Source of the DNA: Congregibacter variabilis
Lineage (GTDB): Bacteria > Pseudomonadota > Gammaproteobacteria > Pseudomonadales > Halieaceae
Assembly: GCF_045689235.1 (NCBI RefSeq)
Contig: NZ_CP136864.1
Span: 2,852,001-2,916,000, forward strand
Direction: 5' to 3'
DNA length: 64,000 nucleotides
Position 1 is the stretch's first letter. Every line of letters begins with the position of its first letter. Under the pieces are notes generated by a model. The model was not told where the DNA came from. It searched no databases and saw only the letters and a list, made by a program, of their open reading frames with translations. A program made the translations under genes and the position numbers. Of this stretch, positions 9,820 through 19,243 are shown piece by piece.

Positions 9820-12252
9820 TCAGAATATCTCCTGAATGAGATCGTCTGTGCCTGTGGGGCCCGTGTTGGCACCTTCACCGGCTTCTGGCAGGTGTTCATT
9901 ACGGAAGTATTCGAAAATAGCGTTGCGCTGGTCCGCGGGCGCCAGTAAGCCAGTCTCCGGATCAATCCGCACGTGGATGATTCCCGGCGGGAGTCGCCGA
10001 CTGCGCTCTGGCACATCCTTGAGCGCTTCGCGCATGTAGTTGATCCAAATCGGGAGTGCGGCGGTGCCGCCAAACTCTCTTCGACCTAGCGGCGTGTAGT
10101 TATCAAAGCCTACCCAGGTGGTGGTGACGACATCGGGGTTGTAGCCTGAGAACCAGGCGTCCATGGGGCCGTTCGTGGTTCCCGTTTTACCGGCTAGGTC
10201 ATCTCGCTTGAGCACCAGCGCCCTGCGCCCGGTGCCGTCTTTAATCACGTCCTGCAAAATACTGTCGATGATGAAGTTCACCCGCTCATCCATCACGCGC
10301 CGTGCGCCGGGCAGGGGGTCTTGTTCTTCTGCCGAGAGGATCTGTTCCATGGACAGCTCTTCGGGATCCACCGTTTTGGCCGCGTTTTGTTCGCAATCGC
10401 GACAGACACTGGGTGGGCGCGCTTCAAACACTGTGTCGCCTGACAGCGTCTCTATGCGTTCAATGAGGAAGGGCTCTACGCGATAGCCGCCATTGGCAAG
10501 GATGGCGTAGGCACTGGCAATTTCCAGAGGGTTCATGGCGTGGGTGCCCAGGGCCAGCGACAAATCCGGCGCGAAGTCCTCTGTATCGAATCCCAGCTCC
10601 TGCGCATAATCGATGAAGCGCCGGATACCCAGTTGTTGAAGCAGTCGAATGGAAACCAGGTTACGGGATTTGGTAAGGGCCCAGCGCAATCGGGTAGGAC
10701 CAAAGAATTGGCCGCTATCGTTTTCTGGACGCCATACACCCTCGAGCGACCGGTCCTGCATAACAATCGGCGCGTCATTAATGATGCTCGCTGCTGTGAA
10801 ACCTGAATTCAGAGCCGCGCTGTATAAAAAAGGTTTGAGGTTTGAGCCCGGTTGCCGCTGGGCTTGAGTGGCGCGATTGAACTTACTTTTTTCGAAGCCA
10901 ATACCGCCGACCAGGCTGACGATAGCCCCGTTGTTGGGGTTCAGCGATACCAGTGCAGCCTGGGCGTCGGGTACCTGGGCAAAGCGCCATTCATTCTCAT
11001 CGCCGGGTTTTACGCGCACGAGATCTCCCAGAGCCACTACGTCTGCGGGCGCTGTGGGCGCTGAACCCATACGATCTTCGCTGATATAGGGTCTCGCCTG
11101 GCGCAGTCCGTTTTCCCATTCGATGCGCACTTGCTCGCCGCTGGCGAGCAACACCCCAATTCCCTCATCATCGATGGCAGTGACTACGGCGGGTTCAAGG
11201 CCTGCGATGACGGGTGTGCTACTGAGCGTTGCCTGCCATTGCGCAAGCGGCAGAGCAGCGTCCGGGGGCACATCGCTGTCCAGAAGTTGTTGCTCTGGTC
11301 CGCGGTAGCCATGTCGACTGTCATAAGTTATGAGTCCATCTATTACTGCCGCGTTGGCAACCTGTTGAAGTTTGCTGTCCAGCGTTGTGTAAACACTGTA
11401 GCCCTCGTTGTAGGCGGCCATGCCATAGCGTTGGACCATCTGACGACGCGCCATCTCGGCCGCGTATTGGGCCTCCAGCGTGATACGCGCTCCATGTTGA
11501 GTGGCGACAACCGGTGAAGCCGCTGCTTTGTCGTAGGTGGCTTGATCAATGTAGCCCAGCGTGACCATTCGGCGCAGGATCCAATTACGTCGATCCTTGC
11601 CGGCCTCCGGTCCGCTGATGGGGTTGTTTCTCGACGGTGACTTTGGGATTCCAGCGAGCATCGCATGCTGGGCGAGAGTCAGTTCGGCGATGCCTTTTCC
11701 GTAGTAGACCTGTGAGGCGGCCTCGAAGCCATATGATCGATGCCCCAAAAACACGCGGTTCACATACAACTCGAAGATTTCTTCTTTTGACAGGCGTCGC
11801 TCAATCTCAATAGCCAGAAGCATCTCGTTGAACTTGCGCATAAAGGTGCGCTCAAGGGTCAGAAAGTAGTTCCGCGCGACCTGCATGGTCAGCGTGCTGC
11901 CTCCGGATCCTTTTTCGCCAGTGAGCAGCAGTTCCGACACCGCTCTTAGCAGGCCCCCAAAATCGATACCTCCGTGTTTAAAAAAGCCATCGTCTTCTGC
12001 TGCGAGGAGAGCTTGGACAAATTGCTGGGGAATTTGCTCGTAACTCAAAGGATTACGTTTTTGCTCGCCAAACTGACCGATGAGGTCGCCGTCGCGGGTA
12101 TACACACGCATGGGCGTCTGCAGGCGAACATCACGCAGTGTCTCTACGTCCGGAAGATTGGGACTGAGGTATAAGTAGATGCCGGCAAATAGCCAGCAGC
12201 CACCAAGAAAGCCCAGAACCGCAAGGCGCAGGGGCCAACGCAGCAATTTCAC
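9820..12252 (-). CDS. mrcA: Penicillin-binding protein 1A, bifunctional peptidoglycan synthase
   Basis: A class A PBP that polymerises and crosslinks peptidoglycan from the inner membrane. Residues 8-30 are the membrane anchor. The glycosyltransferase domain (GT51) has AAEDDGFFKHGG with catalytic Glu86, then GGSTLTMQ. An OB-like insert characteristic of PBP1A precedes the transpeptidase domain. Its motifs are SNLK (nucleophile Ser470, Lys473), a TKSRN motif, and KTGT starting at Lys689. The 810-residue length fits. It is convergent with the RND pump gene (6-base gap) and divergent from pilM, the same neighbourhood as in Pseudomonas. Confidence 0.96.
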   Translation of the reverse strand: MKLLRWPLRLAVLGFLGGCWLFAGIYLYLSPNLPDVETLRDVRLQTPMRVYTRDGDLIGQFGEQKRNPLSYEQIPQQFVQALLAAEDDGFFKHGGIDFGGLLRAVSELLLTGEKGSGGSTLTMQVARNYFLTLERTFMRKFNEMLLAIEIERRLSKEEIFELYVNRVFLGHRSYGFEAASQVYYGKGIAELTLAQHAMLAGIPKSPSRNNPISGPEAGKDRRNWILRRMVTLGYIDQATYDKAAASPVVATQHGARITLEAQYAAEMARRQMVQRYGMAAYNEGYSVYTTLDSKLQQVANAAVIDGLITYDSRHGYRGPEQQLLDSDVPPDAALPLAQWQATLSSTPVIAGLEPAVVTAIDDEGIGVLLASGEQVRIEWENGLRQARPYISEDRMGSAPTAPADVVALGDLVRVKPGDENEWRFAQVPDAQAALVSLNPNNGAIVSLVGGIGFEKSKFNRATQAQRQPGSNLKPFLYSAALNSGFTAASIINDAPIVMQDRSLEGVWRPENDSGQFFGPTRLRWALTKSRNLVSIRLLQQLGIRRFIDYAQELGFDTEDFAPDLSLALGTHAMNPLEIASAYAILANGGYRVEPFLIERIETLSGDTVFEARPPSVCRDCEQNAAKTVDPEELSMEQILSAEEQDPLPGARRVMDERVNFIIDSILQDVIKDGTGRRALVLKRDDLAGKTGTTNGPMDAWFSGYNPDVVTTTWVGFDNYTPLGRREFGGTAALPIWINYMREALKDVPERSRRLPPGIIHVRIDPETGLLAPADQRNAIFEYFRNEHLPEAGEGANTGPTGTDDLIQEIF

Positions 12253-12382
12253 AGTATCTCCGGAGTTGTATTGCTCGCTCGAGATCGATGACTCGCGCCG
12301 GTTGGGGCGGTAAATTCAGCGGATTTCGCGCAAGACAGTGGATGTTTGTTGATGGTAATTATAAGCTTTTTTTGTGTTTTGA

Positions 12383-12411
12383 TTGCATTGTAGGCTATCT
12401 TAACGCTTAAT
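12383..12411 (+). promoter_or_regulatory. Possible promoter in the mrcA-pilM spacer
   Basis: TTGCAT (12383-12388), 17 bases, CTTAAT (12406-12411), a 4/6 match at each box. It lies in an AT-rich stretch about 60 bases ahead of pilM. Weak by-eye call. Confidence 0.25.
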
Positions 12412-12468
12412 ATTGAAGTATAAGAACATAAAGTAAAGCTAAGTCCGTGAAACTTATAGGAAAACGAC

Positions 12469-13533
12469 TTGCTTGGGTTGCTAGGAAAACGTAAGCAGAC
12501 GCCGCTCTTGGGGATTGATATTAGCTCCACGACGGTCAAGCTGCTGGAGCTCAGTCGCACTGGGGACAAGTATCGCGTAGAGAGTTACGCGGTGTGTTCG
12601 CTCCCCCAGGACGCTGTAGTTGAGAAAGCCATCAATGATGTTGATGGTGTGTCTAACGCTGTGCGCAGCGTGGTGGCTCAATCACGCTCCAAACTTAAGC
12701 TGGCATCCACCGCGGTGGCCGGCTCTTCAGTCATTACCAAACTGATCGATATGCCTTCTGGCCTCTCCGATGATGAGATGGAGACGCAGCTCACCCTGGA
12801 GGCAGACCAGTACATTCCCTATCCCTTGGAAGAGGTTGCGCTCGATTTTGAAGTGCAAGGCCCATCGGCCGAGAGAGAAAACATGGTCGAGGTGCTGTTG
12901 GCAGCCTGTCGCAGAGAGACCATCGACCTTCGCGTCGAGGCCATCGAAGGTGCTGACCTGGAGGCCAAAATAGTTGATGTTGAGGCCTACGCCATGGAGC
13001 GTTCTTACGCTCTCATCCGCGAGCATCTCGAACTCAAAGAAGACAGTATCGTCGCCATCGTCGATATCGGCGCGACCATGACCACCCTGAGCGTTCTCAA
13101 AAACGGTAATACTATTTATACACGCGAGCAGCTTTTCGGTGGCAAGCAACTTACCGACGAGATCATGCGCCGTTACGGCTTGCCTCTTGAGGAAGCCGGT
13201 CTTGCCAAGAAGCAGGGCGGACTTCCCGATGATTATGAGCCGGAGTTGCTCAATCCGTTTCGAGATGCGGTGGTGCAGCAGGTCACGAGATCACTCCAGT
13301 TGTTTTTCTCTTCCAGTCAGTACAACGATGTCGATTACATCATCATGGCTGGCGGTGTGTCATTTATGGACGGCCTGTCGGAGCTGGTTCAACAGCAGCT
13401 CGGCACGCCAACCGTGGTTGCAAACCCCTTTGCTGAGATGACGATTTCTCCGAGAGTGAATGCCGTGGCTTTAGGCAGTGATGCTCCAGCCATGATGATT
13501 GCCTGCGGTTTGGCGCTGCGGAGCTTCGACTAA
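12469..13533 (+). CDS. pilM: Type IV pilus assembly protein PilM
   Basis: PilM is an actin-like cytoplasmic ATPase-fold protein that binds the N-terminal tail of PilN and connects the pilus motor to the inner-membrane alignment complex. The 354-residue product has the FtsA/actin phosphate loops (LLGIDISSTTVKLLEL near the start and AIVDIGATMTTLSVL in the middle) and a late IIMAGGVSFMDGL adenosine motif. The start is TTG at 12469, the first possible start after an in-frame TAG, with AGGA 7 bases upstream. Its stop overlaps the pilN start (TAATG), showing tight coupling in the pilMNOPQ operon. Confidence 0.95.
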   Translation: MLGLLGKRKQTPLLGIDISSTTVKLLELSRTGDKYRVESYAVCSLPQDAVVEKAINDVDGVSNAVRSVVAQSRSKLKLASTAVAGSSVITKLIDMPSGLSDDEMETQLTLEADQYIPYPLEEVALDFEVQGPSAERENMVEVLLAACRRETIDLRVEAIEGADLEAKIVDVEAYAMERSYALIREHLELKEDSIVAIVDIGATMTTLSVLKNGNTIYTREQLFGGKQLTDEIMRRYGLPLEEAGLAKKQGGLPDDYEPELLNPFRDAVVQQVTRSLQLFFSSSQYNDVDYIIMAGGVSFMDGLSELVQQQLGTPTVVANPFAEMTISPRVNAVALGSDAPAMMIACGLALRSFD

Positions 13534-14099
13534 TGGCACGTATTAATTTACTCCCCTGGCGAGAGGCCCGGCGCGAAGAGCTCAAGCGCGCCTTTCTGAG
13601 TATCCTTGGATTGGTGGCTGCGTCCGCAGTTGTGCTTGTGATGCTTGCTGATCGCGTTGTGAACTCTCAAATTGACGGCCAGAATGCGCGCAATGATTAC
13701 ATCACCCAGAACATCCGCGAGCTCGACAAGCAAGTCGAAGAAATCAAAGACCTGCAGCGTAAGCGTAATCAGCTCATTGAGCGCATGCGGGTGATTCAGG
13801 AGTTGCAGGGTAACCGGCCGATTATCGTTCGTGTCCTGGATCAACTGGTACGAACCGTTCCTGACGGGGTGTTTTACACCAACGTGAGTGCTCGCGGTAT
13901 CGATCTCAATGTGAAAGGTGTCGCGGAGTCCAACAACCGGGTGTCCAGCCTGATGCGTCGCCTGGATGCGTCCGATTGGTTGAAAGAGCCTAATCTGGAT
14001 GCTGTGCGTGCGGCACCAACTTATGGCGAGCAGGCGAACACCTTTGATTTGAGCGTGAAGGTAGATTTGCCAGCCAAAGACAATGGGTCGGGGGATTGA
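13533..14099 (+). CDS. pilN: Type IV pilus inner-membrane protein PilN
   Basis: PilN is a bitopic inner-membrane protein of the alignment complex. Its short cytoplasmic N-terminus (here MARINLLPWREARR, including the conserved INLLPWR motif) docks into PilM. One membrane helix follows (about residues 22-43), then a coiled coil (about 50-95) and a periplasmic ferredoxin-like fold that pairs with PilO. The 188-residue size is typical. It overlaps pilM by one base and ends 3 bases before pilO. Confidence 0.95.
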   Translation: MARINLLPWREARREELKRAFLSILGLVAASAVVLVMLADRVVNSQIDGQNARNDYITQNIRELDKQVEEIKDLQRKRNQLIERMRVIQELQGNRPIIVRVLDQLVRTVPDGVFYTNVSARGIDLNVKGVAESNNRVSSLMRRLDASDWLKEPNLDAVRAAPTYGEQANTFDLSVKVDLPAKDNGSGD

Positions 14100-14102
14100 T
14101 CG

Positions 14103-14717
14103 ATGGCGTTAGATGACACGCTACGTTCGCTCCGTGAGTTTGATATCAATGATATTAGCCTCGACAACATCGGCACGCTGCCGGTTGTAGTTAAGGCCAT
14201 TCTTTGTATTTTGCTGTTTGGTCTGGTGCTCGTGGGTGGTTATTACTACCACGTGAAGGATTTGCAGTTGCAGCTTGCCAGCGTGCAGGCGCGTGAAGCC
14301 ACGCTCAAGCAGGATTACGAGAAGAAAGCGTTCCAGGTTGCGAACCTGGATGCCTATCGTCGGCAAATGGCCGAAATGGAAGAGTCCTTTGGTGCTTTGA
14401 TCAGTCAGCTTCCTTCGGATACTGAAGTGCCGGGCCTACTGGAAGACATCACCAACAAAGGCTTACTTAACGGCCTTGAAATCAGCACCATTGATTTGCA
14501 GCCCGAAGTCAGCCGAGAGTTCTACGTGGAGCTCCCCATTGCTATTGTTGCCAGTGGCTCATATCACGATCTCGGCGCATTCGTGAGTGGCATGGCGGGC
14601 TTGCCGCGTATCGTTACCCTCCACGATTTCACTATTACCGGTGATGGCAGTAACTCAGCAGGCTTGAACATGAGTATCACCGCCAAGACCTATCGTTATA
14701 AGGACGGGGAGGGCTGA
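14103..14717 (+). CDS. pilO: Type IV pilus inner-membrane protein PilO
   Basis: PilO forms a heterodimer with PilN and binds PilP, helping to align the pilus machine across the periplasm. The 204-residue protein has a short cytoplasmic N-terminus, a membrane helix at about residues 28-48 (VVVKAILCILLFGLVLVGG), a coiled coil containing YEKKAFQVANLDAYRRQM, and a C-terminal ferredoxin-like domain. Its stop overlaps the pilP start as TGATG, so translation is coupled. Confidence 0.95.
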   Translation: MALDDTLRSLREFDINDISLDNIGTLPVVVKAILCILLFGLVLVGGYYYHVKDLQLQLASVQAREATLKQDYEKKAFQVANLDAYRRQMAEMEESFGALISQLPSDTEVPGLLEDITNKGLLNGLEISTIDLQPEVSREFYVELPIAIVASGSYHDLGAFVSGMAGLPRIVTLHDFTITGDGSNSAGLNMSITAKTYRYKDGEG

Positions 14718-15250
14718 TGGTGGCGGTGTATGCACGCATAGCGCTTCTCCTGCCGTTGTTTGTTCTGGTGGTGGCCTGTACGTCTAGAGATTTTTCTGAC
14801 CTTGATACTTTTATGGAGGAAAAGCGCGCTCGCCCGGGCGGTATTATTGCGCCGATTCCCACATTTAAGGCTTACGAGGCGTTTGCCTACAGTGCGACGC
14901 GGCTGCGAAGCCCCTTTGACCGACCCATTGAGGTCCGTGAAATTACCCAGCTGCAGTCCATCAGTGCCATTAAGCCTGATGATAACCGCGCCAAGGAGTT
15001 TCTCGAGCAATACACCTTCGACTCGCTTTCGATGGTGGGAAGTTTGGAGCGCGGCGCTAATAACTGGTCCCTCGTTAGAGATCCCGAAGGGGGCATTCAT
15101 CGAGTACAGGTGGGCAATTACCTCGGCCGCAATCATGGCAAAATTGTTGAAATGACGGATACCTATTTGGCCGTGGTGGAAATTGTTACGGACGGCACAA
15201 GCGACGGTTGGGTAGAGCGACCGCGCACCATAGAACTGAGCGGCTTGTAG
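14717..15250 (+). CDS. pilP: Type IV pilus lipoprotein PilP
   Basis: PilP is an inner-membrane lipoprotein that bridges PilNO to the outer-membrane secretin PilQ. The 177-residue product begins with a signal peptide ending LVVAC (Cys21). A flexible stretch follows, then the SPFDRP motif typical of PilP and a beta-sandwich domain. It overlaps pilO by one base and is followed by pilQ 19 bases later. Confidence 0.94.
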   Translation: MVAVYARIALLLPLFVLVVACTSRDFSDLDTFMEEKRARPGGIIAPIPTFKAYEAFAYSATRLRSPFDRPIEVREITQLQSISAIKPDDNRAKEFLEQYTFDSLSMVGSLERGANNWSLVRDPEGGIHRVQVGNYLGRNHGKIVEMTDTYLAVVEIVTDGTSDGWVERPRTIELSGL

Positions 15251-15269
15251 GTCGCCCTGGGTGAAGACC

Positions 15270-17441
15270 ATGAATGGAATGCAAACTGCGAGGGCCCCAA
15301 TGCCTGTAAGCGCGAGCCCCACGGCCTGGCGTAATAGCTTGCGCCGTCCTGTCCTGCGTGTAGTAGCTGCGCTGATTGCCGGCTGGAGTAGTACCCAGGC
15401 ATTCGCGACCGCAGTCACCGATATTGAGTTCAGCTCCCGTCCGGGCAGCAAGTTTGAGGTGCGCCTGGACTTTGACGAAGCCCCCCCGGCAGAACTGCAG
15501 TCCTACACCATCGAAAAACCGGCGCGGATCTCCATCGACTTCCCCAACACGACTTCTGAGCTTGAGCGCCGGCGCTACAGCCTACCCTACGGCAACGCTA
15601 CCGGTGTCTTGGTGCTTGAGTCCGGTGACCGTACACGTCTGGTTCTTAACCTCGTAAAGCTTGTTCCCTACGAAACTCGCGTTGATGGTAATAGTCTTTT
15701 CCTCACTGTCGGCCAGGATGCTGATGCGGAGTACTTCAAGCCAGAAGGTGAGGCTAACGAAGTAAAAACCAAGATCGAGGCCGTGGCCAACGCGCGATCA
15801 AGTATTTCTGACCTTCAGTTCCAGCGGTCTCCCGCGGGCGAAGGCCGCCTGATTCTGCAACTCACCGACCCGTCTGTGGACGTGAATGTTTTTAGTGAGA
15901 GCGGTGATATCAAAGTTGAATTCCTCGATACCGATATTCCTGAGCGTCTGCTGCGCCGTTACGACGTGACTGACTTTGCAACACCGGTGAACAGTGTCGA
16001 CGTAAACACCTCCGAGCGAGGTACGGCCCTGACTTTGAAGACCACGGGTGAGTTCGATTACCTGGCTTATCAGACAGACAATGAGTATGTCGTAAGCATC
16101 AAGCCACTGAGCAAAAAAGAGGCGGAAGAGCGACGCAACGAATTCACCTACGTAGGCGAGCGCATCTCTTTGAACTTTCAGGATATTGAAATTCGAGCAG
16201 TCTTGCAGCTGATAGCCGACTTTACCGAACTGAACCTGGTAGCCAGTGACACCGTTTCGGGACGCATCACCTTGCGCCTCAAGAACGTCCCCTGGGATCA
16301 GGCACTTGAGTTGGTTCTCAAGACCAAGGGTTTGGATAAACGTCAGATCGGAAACGTGCTCATGGTTGCACCGGCGGCCGAAATTGCCGAGCGAGAGCGC
16401 CAGGAAATAGAAGCGAACAAGCAGATTGCTGAACTTGCTCCTTTGAGCAGTGAGTTCATCCGCATTCGCTACGCCAATGCCGGAGACCTTGTCAGCCTCT
16501 TTCAGGCCGGCTCTGAAGATGGCGGGAGCCTGATATCGTCGCGCGGATCAGTGATCGTTGAATCTAGAACCAACTCCCTTATCGTAACTGAGACGTCCTC
16601 AAAGCTTGCGGAGATTCGCGAGCTTATTGATCGGGTAGATATCCCAATCCGTCAGGTGATGATCGAATCTCGTATCGTCATTGCGCAGTCCGACCTCGAA
16701 AAAGAACTGGGTATTCAGTGGGGTGGTGGCTATCTCGACCCCGATGCCAACGGCAACATTTTGTCTGTGTCCGGCGATGCGGCTAACGCTGTAAACCTGA
16801 ACAATTCTGTGATTAACGGCACCACACCGGATCTGTCTTACCCGGGCGCACTGCTGGTGGACCTGGGCTCCGGTAGCGCAACCAGCGGATTTGCTGTGGG
16901 CTTTACCTCTAACAGTCTGTATCTGACTGCGGAACTGTCCGCATTGGAAGCAGCCGGTAAGAGTGAAGTGGTTTCTCAGCCTAAAGTGATTACCGGTGAC
17001 AAGCAGCCGGCGACCATCAAGTCGGGTACCGAGATCCCGTTCCAGCAGGCTGCTGCCAGCGGCGCGACGGCAGTGCAGTTTAAAGAAGCGGTGTTGAAGC
17101 TGGACGTAACACCCAACATCACGCCCGATGATCGTATTTTGCTGGATCTGGTGATCAACCAGGACTCAGTGGGTGATCTTGTTCCCTCTGGTCAGGGGGG
17201 TCTGATTCCCGCCATCGATACCACTCAGCTGACGACCCAGGTACTTGTGGGCAACGGCGAAACGGTAGTTCTGGGTGGAGTTTTCCGCACTGAGAACCTG
17301 GAGACGACCAGCAAGGTGCCGTTCTTTGGCGACCTCCCTTATGTGGGGGCCCTGTTCCGCAATGAGTCCAGTCAGCGCACCAAGACGGAGACATTGATCT
17401 TTATTACTCCACGGATCCTCGCAGACACATTACTCGACTAA
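15270..17441 (+). CDS. pilQ: Type IV pilus secretin PilQ
   Basis: PilQ forms the gated outer-membrane ring through which the pilus passes. The product of about 723 residues has a long signal peptide ending near AFA, an N-terminal AMIN domain that binds peptidoglycan (about residues 50-250), the secretin/TonB short N-terminal domain (ISLNFQDIEIRAVLQLIADF), N1 domains, and the C-terminal secretin barrel with VVLGGVFR near the end. The ATG at 15270 is preferred because GGTGA lies 5 bases upstream; GTG 15261 is an in-frame alternative. Confidence 0.95.
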   Translation: MNGMQTARAPMPVSASPTAWRNSLRRPVLRVVAALIAGWSSTQAFATAVTDIEFSSRPGSKFEVRLDFDEAPPAELQSYTIEKPARISIDFPNTTSELERRRYSLPYGNATGVLVLESGDRTRLVLNLVKLVPYETRVDGNSLFLTVGQDADAEYFKPEGEANEVKTKIEAVANARSSISDLQFQRSPAGEGRLILQLTDPSVDVNVFSESGDIKVEFLDTDIPERLLRRYDVTDFATPVNSVDVNTSERGTALTLKTTGEFDYLAYQTDNEYVVSIKPLSKKEAEERRNEFTYVGERISLNFQDIEIRAVLQLIADFTELNLVASDTVSGRITLRLKNVPWDQALELVLKTKGLDKRQIGNVLMVAPAAEIAERERQEIEANKQIAELAPLSSEFIRIRYANAGDLVSLFQAGSEDGGSLISSRGSVIVESRTNSLIVTETSSKLAEIRELIDRVDIPIRQVMIESRIVIAQSDLEKELGIQWGGGYLDPDANGNILSVSGDAANAVNLNNSVINGTTPDLSYPGALLVDLGSGSATSGFAVGFTSNSLYLTAELSALEAAGKSEVVSQPKVITGDKQPATIKSGTEIPFQQAAASGATAVQFKEAVLKLDVTPNITPDDRILLDLVINQDSVGDLVPSGQGGLIPAIDTTQLTTQVLVGNGETVVLGGVFRTENLETTSKVPFFGDLPYVGALFRNESSQRTKTETLIFITPRILADTLLD

Positions 17442-17451
17442 TGCGTTCTCG

Positions 17452-17994
17452 GTGCTGGACACGGAAGACGGCACCGGGCTTGTGATCAACTACAACCGTG
17501 TTTTTCTTGTAGGCCCCATGGGCGCGGGGAAAACGACTATCGGTAAGCTGTTAGCGCGGGGCCTCAAGCTGGGTTTTGCTGACAGCGATTCAGAAATCGA
17601 AACCCGTACCGGCGCGGACATCGCCTGGATCTTCGATGTTGAAGGCGAAGAAGGCTTTCGTGATCGTGAACAGTCGGTCATCGATGAGATGACGCTGTTG
17701 GATCACACGGTACTTGCTACCGGGGGCGGCGTTGTCATGCGCGAGGCTAACCGTCGAGTGCTGTCCTCTCGCGGCTTTGTTATTTACCTTCACGCGACCC
17801 TCGATGAGCAAATACGCAGGACCCGGGGCGACCGCAACCGCCCATTGCTCAACAATGATGATCCGGAAGCGGTTCTAAGAGAGCTGTTTGCGGTTCGCGA
17901 CCCCTACTATCGTGAGATTGCAGATCATGTGATCGATACCGATAGCAGCAGCCCCAAGGTGATTGCGCAGAGACTGCTCACGCAGTTACCTTAG
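17452..17994 (+). CDS. aroK: Shikimate kinase AroK
   Basis: It phosphorylates shikimate at O3 in the chorismate pathway. The Walker A loop is GPMGAGKTT. Shikimate-binding residues are visible in DSDSEIE, FRDRE and ATGGGVV, the ATP lid is RNRPLL, and RDPYY matches the conserved R-x-P-x-Y. The start is uncertain. GTG 17452 gives 180 residues; GTG 17482 gives a length closer to the family norm; the ATG inside the P-loop is too late. It follows pilQ by 10 bases, the conserved pilus/aromatic junction. Confidence 0.94.
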   Translation: MLDTEDGTGLVINYNRVFLVGPMGAGKTTIGKLLARGLKLGFADSDSEIETRTGADIAWIFDVEGEEGFRDREQSVIDEMTLLDHTVLATGGGVVMREANRRVLSSRGFVIYLHATLDEQIRRTRGDRNRPLLNNDDPEAVLRELFAVRDPYYREIADHVIDTDSSSPKVIAQRLLTQLP

Positions 17995-18026
17995 CGCGCC
18001 AACCAAAAAGCGCGGTCTATGAATAC

Positions 18027-19112
18027 ATGAGCACACTGAACGTCCAACTGGGTGATCGTAGCTATCCCATCTACATTGAGAGCGGGGTGTTGAACAATGG
18101 CGCCCTCCTGAATCGCCACATCAAAGGCAAACAGGTCATTGTGGTAAGCAATACCACGGTGGCACCCCTGTTTATGGAGCGCCTTTGTGCCAGTCTGGAT
18201 CCAGCGCTTCAGGTGTCACAGGTTCTTCTGCCGGACGGTGAAGAGCACAAGACGCTGGCTGTTCTCGAGCAAATCTTCGATAGGGCGTTGCAGGACAATC
18301 ATAATCGCAGCACCACCGTTTTAGCACTCGGTGGCGGGGTTGTGGGCGATATGGCTGGCTTTGCCGCAGCCAGCTATCAGCGGGGCGTGAATTTTCTACA
18401 GATACCCACAACGCTGCTCGCCCAGGTTGACTCCAGTGTCGGTGGAAAAACTGGGGTAAACCACCCTTTGGGTAAGAACATGATCGGCGCGTTTTACCAG
18501 CCCCAGGCGGTTTTTATCGATCCGGACGTGCTCGATACCCTGCCACCGCGGGAATATGCCGCCGGGCTCGCCGAAGTTATCAAGTACGGTTTGATTTGCG
18601 ATCCCGCTTTTTATGAGTGGCTTCAGCACCACCGCGATGACTTTGTGGCGCGTGACAAAACGGTGCTTGGCGAAGCAATCAAGCGCAGCTGCGCCGCTAA
18701 GGCGCGCGTTGTTGCAGAGGACGAGCGCGAGGGTGGTGTTCGTGCCATTCTCAATCTGGGGCACACCTTTGGACATGCGATTGAAGCGGCGCAGGGCTAT
18801 GGCAGTTGGCTGCACGGTGAGGCTGTTTCGGCCGGGATGGTGCTCGCTGCCCGCTTGTCCGTAAATCAAGGATGGATTACTGATGCTGAGGTTGCCCGCT
18901 TGGTGCAGTGGCTTGAAGCAATGTCATTGCCTACCGCCCCGCCGGACAATATGTCCGTGGACACCTGGACCGAACATATGCTGCGGGACAAAAAGGTTAT
19001 CGACGGTCGTCTTCGACTTGTGTTGCTTGAGCAGATTGGAAAGGCCTGCATTGTCGATGATCTGCCTCAGGCCGAGCTAGAGGCATTTGTGGCCACTTTC
19101 TCGCCCGTTTAA
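18027..19112 (+). CDS. aroB: 3-dehydroquinate synthase
   Basis: It converts DAHP to 3-dehydroquinate, using NAD+ and a divalent metal, the second step of aromatic biosynthesis. The 361-residue product has the NAD-binding LALGGGVVGDMAGF, the active-site block QVDSSVGGKTGVNHPLGKN, the metal-ligand region LAEVIKYGLI, and NLGHTFGHAIE. It is in an operon with aroK (32-base gap). In many gammaproteobacteria a damX-like gene follows aroB; here gltB comes next instead. Confidence 0.96.
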   Translation: MSTLNVQLGDRSYPIYIESGVLNNGALLNRHIKGKQVIVVSNTTVAPLFMERLCASLDPALQVSQVLLPDGEEHKTLAVLEQIFDRALQDNHNRSTTVLALGGGVVGDMAGFAAASYQRGVNFLQIPTTLLAQVDSSVGGKTGVNHPLGKNMIGAFYQPQAVFIDPDVLDTLPPREYAAGLAEVIKYGLICDPAFYEWLQHHRDDFVARDKTVLGEAIKRSCAAKARVVAEDEREGGVRAILNLGHTFGHAIEAAQGYGSWLHGEAVSAGMVLAARLSVNQGWITDAEVARLVQWLEAMSLPTAPPDNMSVDTWTEHMLRDKKVIDGRLRLVLLEQIGKACIVDDLPQAELEAFVATFSPV

Positions 19113-19243
19113 ACAGGTTTGTTCCGCTTTTAGCATCTGTGTAAACTTGCTCCCCCCCGCCTGCAATAAAAAGCAAGCTACAGCAGGTATCGGCTGACGT
19201 TTTAAGCCACAAGTAACTGTTTTTTAAGGAATATAAGCTGAGT